Source: Apricaphanius iberus
Taxonomy: Eukaryota > Chordata > Actinopteri > Cyprinodontiformes > Aphaniidae
DNA: 64,000 bases
Reading direction: 5' to 3'
NCBI GenBank assembly: GCA_028564705.1
Contig: JAPXFQ010000831.1
Location: 4,030,001-4,094,000 of the forward strand
Shown here: positions 57,801 through 64,000 of the stretch, piece by piece
Numbering within the stretch: the stretch's first letter is position 1
Layout of the letters: every line of letters starts with the position of its first letter
The notes under the pieces: model-generated
Database searches by the model: none
Told to the model about the DNA's origin: nothing
Seen by the model: only the letters and a program-made list of their open reading frames with translations
Program-made: the position numbers and the translations under genes

Positions 57801-59340
57801 TGAAAGAGTAAAACAGATTAAACAGAGAAAGAAAATGGGATGCTCACCATTCACCGTTTAATACAAAACACTTTTTGCGCTACTGTAAAAATTTTCTGTG
57901 TTTCAAGCAACAAGTAGAGGCTGAGTGATGAGGATACAACATATTTCCTGCAATGAAAATGAGTAACTCAACAACCAGCAGTCAGACAACTGAATAGGTT
58001 CTTTGTAAGCAGAAAGGTTCTCAGAAAAAAACAAAACAAAAAAACAGTCCTCTTGTGGTCTTTGGCATTTATGTGAAATCTAACAATTATTAGCCGTCAC
58101 ATTATTTATTTTTTCTCAGTGTCTCAGCAAAATTAAGAAAAAATTCAACATTTTGCTTCCATTCCAACCACCCTGTGTGCTTCATTCAATTTGAGTGACT
58201 TTTGATGCTATATGTTTTGAGAAAACTGACTTTATTTTGACTTTTAGAGGAAGAAAGGTGAGACTAATGGTATTCCATCTGTCTGAACAGCGTATTTGCT
58301 AATAAATTTTGCTAATACTATCTTTGGATGTGGAAATTATCAAGCTAAAATGAGCAACAATTAAAAAGGTACATTTGTAATAATTAATATATGTTTTCAT
58401 AAATGCTGCAGTGTCATTTTTTTGAGTTTTGAAAAAAAATAGTTAAAAGATAAAATAAAAAATGTCCTTATTTTCTGTATCCTAGCTCTATTATTCCTAA
58501 TATGAAATCTTAGGGGCTTCTTGGTACTCCACAGGGATGATGCAAGAAAAAAGATGAGGGCAGAAAAAAATTCTGCTGAGCTATTAAAAGTTTTTTTAGA
58601 GATTTAAAAGAGAACGGTACTCTGTTTATGTGACTGTTAGCTAATAAAAATGCTTACATACATTGAGAGAAAAATACAAGAGTAATCAATATTTTATATA
58701 ACAGCTCTGGCTGGGATTTCGACTGTGGCGGTGGGGAGAAGCAATGGCAGAGGTGAAAAATAGATTGTATTATCTCGTGCAGTGATTTACAACAATTATG
58801 CCATTCGCTTGATAAACAGAGGAACAGTCGGAGAGGAGCTAAATAATTCAAGCTTTCCCCCTTTGTTTAGGGCAGAAAACAAGACTCGAGTGCCGTCCAG
58901 AAGCTGTGAAGGAAATGAATTTGTGAGACGGGACTCCGGCTAACACAGTGCCACCTAATGTAAATGCAGTAAACCCTCCTCCAGACCAGACTGAGTACCT
59001 TTCTCCTCCTCTGGCCCTGCTGCCCCACATGGCTCCACCACACTCCACGACACCATCCACATTCTCCTTCCCTGCTCAATGTTCCATGACAACAAGGTGA
59101 GACGGACAGCAGAGGTTAGGCTGAACAGCTGCTTCCTGGGTTGGAAATTCCAGGCATTGAGGGCCATCTGTCTATATGCTCACTGATGTATATGGGAGCC
59201 ATCTATCAGGCTTCTAGCCCTGCAGCTGCTGGGGCCATCACAGCCCAGTCTGCCACCCGACCGACCGCCCGCCCGCTCGCTTCCCTGCCTGGCTGGCTTC
59301 TCTCAGCCTCAGCTCCAATACAATGAGAGCTCCTTCTTCA
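54801..59340. other. Unique AT-rich sequence; no gene seen
   Basis: No gene or confident transposon is visible. A CA-type microsatellite lies at 56752-56779. A GC-richer block at 58.69-59.34 kb has overlapping minus-strand open frames that shadow one another; none is recognised. A CGACCGACCGCCCGCCCG-like run lies at ~59258-59278. Confidence 0.3.
56752..56779. repeat. (CA)n microsatellite
   Basis: CA-repeat with one CATA interruption, preceded by a C7 run. Confidence 0.9.
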
Positions 59341-59600
59341 CTTTGTGTCGCACAGAATGGGCTGATTTGATTAAGTCCTGGGCTCTCATTATGTTAGGTA
59401 GGGGTGTAGAATTTCAATGATAATCCATAATGCATGACCGGGGGTTTTGTTGCCATGGTGACATAAATTCAAGGTTACCAGCTCAGACGCATAATTGGGT
59501 GCGCATTGAGCGCTGAAGAGGTGCTGTTAAAATTCCCCTCATGAAAGTGGAGCATCAATCATGCTGTCGGAGATTGCAAAGTACTCATAATCAGATGAAA
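59341..59600. promoter_or_regulatory. Candidate regulatory element with an RFX X-box-like palindrome
   Basis: GTTGCCATGGTGAC at 59449-59462 closely matches the RFX X-box (GTTGCCATGGYAAC), differing at one base. Surrounding sequence is unique and balanced, with TAATCC and GATTAAGTCC homeodomain-type motifs. RFX factors regulate ciliary and immune genes, but no target gene is in the window. Confidence 0.3.
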
Positions 59601-60986
59601 TGCCTGGCAGAGAGAAGACGTCACAACAGGGCATGGCTTACTACTCTTTGAAAACTAATCAGAAATTTGTGAACAGAAGACAACTTCACAGTTTTTTTTT
59701 TATTTTATTATTATTGTTTGCTTTCGTTCTTTCATCACCACTTGAAGCCCCACCCCTCCACCCCTCCTGGCCATTTTTGTTTTATTTTTTCTTATTTTAT
59801 TGCATTATTTTTATTTTCCCAGCGAGTGAGTTGGTCTGAGTTCATTTGGCCCTTATCTTTGTCTCCCAGGCAGCAATATTTTGTGTCTTTACAGCTCCCC
59901 TGAAATGATGGAAATCAATTCTCAGAAGAGATCAGGACCTCTATGACAAGCAGAGCCCACAGCTTGAGGCTCATCAGACCCATTTGAACGCCAGACAAAA
60001 GAAAAGATTTCTGCCTTCTTTATGCCTTCTCCTGAAATCCCGTTAAAAATCTGCTCATGCCTTCCCTGGTCTGCACCACAGTTCTTTTATTGATGCTGCT
60101 TCTTCTTCTTCTTTAAGGGTGGTGGTGAGTGATGGCGGTGGTGGTAAGGGGGGGTCGACAGGGGGATGTGGTTGCTCGGAGGCGTGTGCAGGATGGGTAT
60201 GGTGTTGCCCCCCTTGGAAAGAAACGCACTCTTTCTTTTTTTCCCTCTCGCCTTTAATATTTCTAGCATCCATAACAAAAAAATATCTGGGAGGAGATTA
60301 TTGGCTTGAAGCTACTTCTAAGATGAAGAGAGTTATTGTTTCAGTAGTAAGACATAAAAACAACAAAAATACGCTTTTTTCAACCTTTTTTATTAGGATA
60401 TAGTGAACACAGCATCGTCCATTCTAATTCTACACGGTTTAGGGTTTCAGGTGAGACCACTTCATTCACAGGAGCCCTGCCCTGAAATACCCCCTGTCTA
60501 TCAGTGCAGCACTATAATTCTCCCATGGTTAATAACCATAAATCAGAGGAGATTCATAAACCATTAAGTTAGAGCTTATTTTCTCTTACACAAGGTAGTT
60601 CAAATATTTATGGCCTGAAGGTATGTGCCTTCAGTCCAATAATTTGTCCTATATATGCAATACTTTTCTCTTTTTATCACATGAATTATGTGTTGTGTCA
60701 TAATCTACTTTAGCAGTACTCATCACACAGGATCCATAAAGTGTACTGGATTATAATCCACTTCTCAAATACAACACCATTCACTGTCATTTTGGTGCTT
60801 CTGAATAACCGCTAAAAGCACTAGTTTTATTTTATTATACTTAGGTATTGAGCACAAAATAGTTCATACCTCTGGCAGATTTAGAGTTTTTAAATCCCTT
60901 TACTACTATTTTTAGAACCTTGATGTCATTTTTCACAACTCAAGACACAAAACTCAAGACAGTTGTCACTTTTAGCACAGGCTGTC
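59601..60986. other. Unique sequence; pyrimidine and G-rich simple tracts
   Basis: T-rich simple sequence at 59690-59820, TTC repeats at ~60098-60112 and a GGT/GGC-rich patch at 60117-60165. Open frames there follow the composition. No gene recognised. Confidence 0.35.
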
Positions 60987-60989
60987 TAA

Positions 60990-61660
60990 AGCCTAGTTTA
61001 TACTTCTGCAATTTGACGGAGACGGATTGACGCATTATCTGTCGACGCAACTGCTCTCCATCACCGACACAAGGAGGGACGGAGTCGAGCCCCCTTTTCT
61101 AACTATCCGTCTCCATCAATGTAGCGCGTATGCCTCTGATTGGTCAGTTTAGCAACAACCAGAGAGCGTTTTACCAGAACGGAGCTCTATAGTCGCTGTA
61201 ATCAGTAGTCCGTGCAACGTTTGGGCACTACATACTTTATAGGTGAAAGGATAATTCAATTTAAACTAATTTGGTCTTTTGGTAATTTTGAACACAGAGA
61301 TACAGGAGAGAAACAACAAAACAGTCTGCTGTTTTTATTTACATGCATTTTTAGAGTATTAGATGAGCTGGACTTCTATTGAAAAGCTTTACAGCTTAAT
61401 CAAAACTTACTTTCTGTCATCCATTGCTCCTTGAGGGGGGAATGCGTTCATAAGCTGAAGAAAAAAACGAATTAACCAGAAACTATACTGCAACGGTAGG
61501 CAGACCCGCCATGAAAAGTTAGCCCCCCCTGCTGTCCTGGATGGCAATTGCTTTGCTATACACAAAAATCAATGGAGAACGGACAGAAAGAAACAGAGTC
61601 CTATAAACGAAAAACATCTCCATCAATACGTCTGCGTGTCGGAGAAGCATAAACTAGGCT
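60990..61660. mobile_element. PIF/Harbinger-like MITE, ~671 bp
   Basis: Left end AGCCTAGTTTATACTTCTGC and right end in reverse AGCCTAGTTTATGCTTCTCC form a good terminal inverted repeat, followed by further inverted similarity (GACGGAGACGGATTGACGC against GACACGCAGACGTATTGATG). Flanks are TAA on the left and TAG on the right, one mismatch from a 3-bp duplication. CpG-rich ends, AT-rich middle, no transposase. A different family from the pair at 46.5 and 50.3 kb. Confidence 0.6.
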
Positions 61661-61980
61661 TAGTGTTCAAAACATTGTATTGTGCATTCACATCTTTAAA
61701 TACATCTTTCACTTGCAAAATCATTGGTTCAATAAACAAATATATAGTGATATATCCATTGAAACATAACTATAGATCACCCACACACAAACAACCAACA
61801 GTTTCACTGTGTCATTGTTCGTACATTCATTAAATATTGTACAACAATATATTTGATACAGGGTTCAGTATGGTACTACATGTACAGTAAATACATCTCT
61901 CTTCCTTGTGTTCCTTCCATCAGTGCCTGACCTTCATTGTACAGTAACCTGGATCACTTGCTGGCTCCATGTTACATATC
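61661..61980. other. Unique AT-rich spacer; no gene seen
   Basis: Nothing recognisable. Confidence 0.35.
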
Positions 61981-62070
61981 ATTATGCTTTTGTAACTGGA
62001 TAGCCATCACCAGTGTTAATGTGTGTTTGAATGACTGAATGTAGTGTAAAGTGCTTTGGTCACTTCATCA
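61981..62070 (+). repeat. Short LINE/SINE-type 3' end fragment
   Basis: GTGTGTTTGAATGACTGAAT followed by GTAGTGTAAAGTGCTTTGGT matches the common fish repeat ending TGAATG..GTAGTGTAAAGCGCTTTGAGTGGTC. It lies directly before the L2 body, so it may be part of that element's upstream region or an independent fragment. Confidence 0.4.
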
Positions 62071-64000
62071 CCAACCACTATTAATATGGCTCTTTTAAAT
62101 GTTCGCTCTCAGCTGAATAACACTTTTATAATAAATTATTTAATTATAGACAAAAATCTTCAGTGTGTATTTTTAACAGAGACATGGCTGAGTGCAGATG
62201 CCCCTGCTGTTCTTACAGCGGCCTCTCCACCTAATTATAACTTTTCTTATTCAACGAGGAGTAGCCAGAGGGGAGGCGGAACTGCTTTTACAAGTTCATC
62301 AACTCTTTCCGCCAAACCTGTTTTATTTGATAATTTTACTACTTTTGAATACACTGCCTCTGTTTTTAGCACTCCTCAGATTGTATGTGTCACCATTTTT
62401 AGGCCTCCGAAAAGGAATACACTTTTTATTCCCAAATTTTCAGAGTTTTCATCATTTACACAACTCTAATGAAAGGATAATTTTAGCTGGTGATTTTAAT
62501 CTACATATAGATAACCTTTTAGATCCTTTATCAACAGATTTTTTAAAATATTTTAAAGTATATGGATTTTAGCCAACATGTCATGCAGCCAACTCACAAC
62601 AGAGGACACCCTCTGGACCTGATCATCACGTATAGCCTGTCCACCAGTGTGTCCTCTGTTGTTGACTTGGCTGTCTCTGACCACTACTGTGTGTTCTTTA
62701 AAATCACCAGTTTTATCCAATTAGAGACCTCTGTGAGAACTATCAGGAAGCAGCATCTAACCCCTGAAGTGGCTGCAGGTTTTCTTGAAGTTTTTAAACA
62801 ATTTCCTCCTGTACCTTTACCTGCCCCATGTGATTTTATTGTAAATGATTTTAACAGTAGGCTTCAATCTGCTCTAGACCTGCTGGCTCCACTTAAAATT
62901 CTAAAGATATATTCAAAACGTACAGTACCATGGAGAAATGAGGGTATTAAAAAATTAAAGAGGAACTGCAGGGCGGCAGAAAGAAAATGGAGGAAAAATA
63001 AAATTACAATAAATCATCAGATATACATAGAACATCTCAAATTATACAATAACGCTTTAAGAAACTCCAGAAATACATACTTTTCCAGACTCATCTCAGA
63101 ACATAAAAAAACCCCAAAATTTTATTTTCGACCATTGACAACATTGAGGAGTGAGGAGTTTGCAGACCACTTTAGAGGAAAGGTAGACACCATCAGATGT
63201 AATATTTTATTTTCTCAAAGTAACATGGTTTTAGACAAATCTGAGGGTCTGCCTTCACCAGAAGAAACACTGGACTGTTTTGTCATGGTAGAAGCTGGGA
63301 CCCTTGATAAAGTTCTCCTGATGACACACAGCCAACGGATGCACTTTTAACCTGCATTTTAGACATCAAATCTTGGATGGCAGGAAACTTTCTCCAGCTC
63401 AACCAGGACAAAAAAGTTATTGATCCTGAGGCTCAGAGAGAGAAACTTTTACCAAAACTACAATCATTGTCTTTCAATCCTTCTTTACAAGTGAAGAATC
63501 TGGGCGTGATTTTTGACTCTGAGCTGACTTCTATTCCACACATTAAAAATATCACTAAAATAGGTTTTTATCACCTAAAGAACATCGCCAGAGTCCGCCC
63601 CATTCTCTCTCGGGCCAATACGGAGATGCTAATGCATGTTTTTATCACCAGTTGAATTGATTATTGTAACGCCCTGCTTTCTGGTCTTCCCAAAAAGACT
63701 ACATCAAGTTTACAGCTTTTACAGAATTCAGCAGCTCGTGTCCTGATGAAGACCAGGAGGCAGGAGCACATTACCCCGGTCTTAGAATCACTGCATTGGC
63801 TACCCGTATGTTTTAGGATCTATTTTAAGGTTCTTTTAATGGTTTTTAAGTGTCTTAATGGTCTTGGGCCTTCTTATCTGTCAGAAATGCTTTTACCGTA
63901 TGAACCCTTGCTGTCTCTGCGATCCTCTGGCAGCCGTCTCCTTATCATTCCCAAAGTCAGGACACAAACTCATGGTGAGGCGTATTTTCATTATTACGGC
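62071..64000 (+). mobile_element. L2-type LINE, internally deleted, running off the window
   Basis: This plus-strand copy has most of the endonuclease, the linker to the reverse transcriptase and the C-terminal third. Most of the reverse-transcriptase palm is missing, with the junction at ~63316. The element continues past the window end. It starts near the beginning of the coding region (ALLNVRSQ), so the 5' end is less truncated than in other copies here. Multiple frameshifts and a nonsense change make it inactive. Confidence 0.85.
62083..64000 (+). pseudogene. L2-type endonuclease/reverse transcriptase, disabled by frameshifts and an internal deletion
   Basis: The endonuclease N-terminus reads MALLNVRSQLNN with the catalytic TETW at 62178-62189. 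After a frameshift comes GDFNLHID (62489-62500), and after a second the SDH motif (62676-62684). The linker (TVPWRNEGIKKLKRNCRAAE, to ~63140) leads to a shortened region EEFADHFRGKVDTIR. At ~63316 the sequence jumps to DDTQPTDALLTCILDIKSWM, so the reverse transcriptase is lost from the fingers to just before the second half of YADD. The rest ([56 protein letters not shown]) is the normal C-terminal order. A stop at 63653 replaces the expected Arg before IDYCN. Confidence 0.85.

Noticed and set aside
58848..59167. Three overlapping ~70-codon minus-strand frames
   Set aside because: They occupy the same GC-richer DNA in different frames; none is recognised.

Overview
The window looks like AT-rich, non-coding DNA from a ray-finned (teleost-type) fish. 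That call rests on its repeats: a Rex1/CR1-type LINE, several L2-type LINE copies, Tc1/mariner, hAT-like and PIF/Harbinger-like DNA elements, a tRNA-like SINE family and a gypsy-like solo LTR, all of kinds common in fish. I found no host exon, tRNA or rRNA gene that I can defend, no CRISPR array and no prokaryotic gene. The window is most simply a gene desert or the inside of a very large intron. The species cannot be named from this sequence. Family names come from remembered hallmarks, not database searches.

Layout. 1-260: the right end of a Tc1/mariner-type element next to a (TA)n tract. 260-8100: mostly unique sequence, with one GC-rich open segment at 260-660 and a possible repeat near 6.05-6.62 kb. 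8.1-9.27 kb: a mosaic of broken transposon ends (lone Tc1 terminal repeat, hAT-like end, minus-strand L2 3' end, plus-strand LINE C-terminus). 9.3-15 kb: mainly unique, with a Harbinger-like MITE at 12.9-13.3 kb. 15.1-19.56 kb: the most structured locus, where an L2 3' UTR is split by a 5'-truncated Rex1/CR1-type LINE with a 699-codon open frame; the 3' UTR of that LINE is itself split by about 1.4 kb of unrelated sequence with a 10-bp duplication at its edges. 19.6-34.5 kb: largely unique, with a perfect hairpin (21.28 kb), an internally deleted Tc1 element (25.59-26.13 kb) and a Tc1 transposase remnant (30.05 kb). 34.56 kb onward: a minus-strand LINE fragment, SINE fragments, a long-TIR MITE (37.4 kb), two minus-strand L2 copies (39.9-43.0 kb) of which one carries a solo LTR, two full-length copies of one Harbinger-like MITE (46.5 and 50.3 kb), a hAT-like element with another MITE inside it (49.1-50.2 kb), a further Harbinger-like MITE (61.0 kb), and an internally deleted plus-strand L2 running off the end (62.07-64.0 kb).

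How parts relate. No pathway or operon is present. The autonomous machinery visible (LINE endonuclease/reverse transcriptase, Tc1 transposase) is all truncated, deleted or frameshifted except the Rex1/CR1 reverse-transcriptase frame, which is uninterrupted but lacks most of its endonuclease. The MITEs would need transposase from elsewhere. Possible host function is limited to regulatory candidates: three POU octamers within 126 bp at 51.80-51.92 kb, an RFX X-box-like palindrome at 59.45 kb, and CTCF-like cores carried inside transposon DNA at 18.28 and 50.77 kb. I see no convincing evidence of a wholly new biological system. The best leads are the multi-layer nest, the 1.4-kb insert and the octamer cluster.
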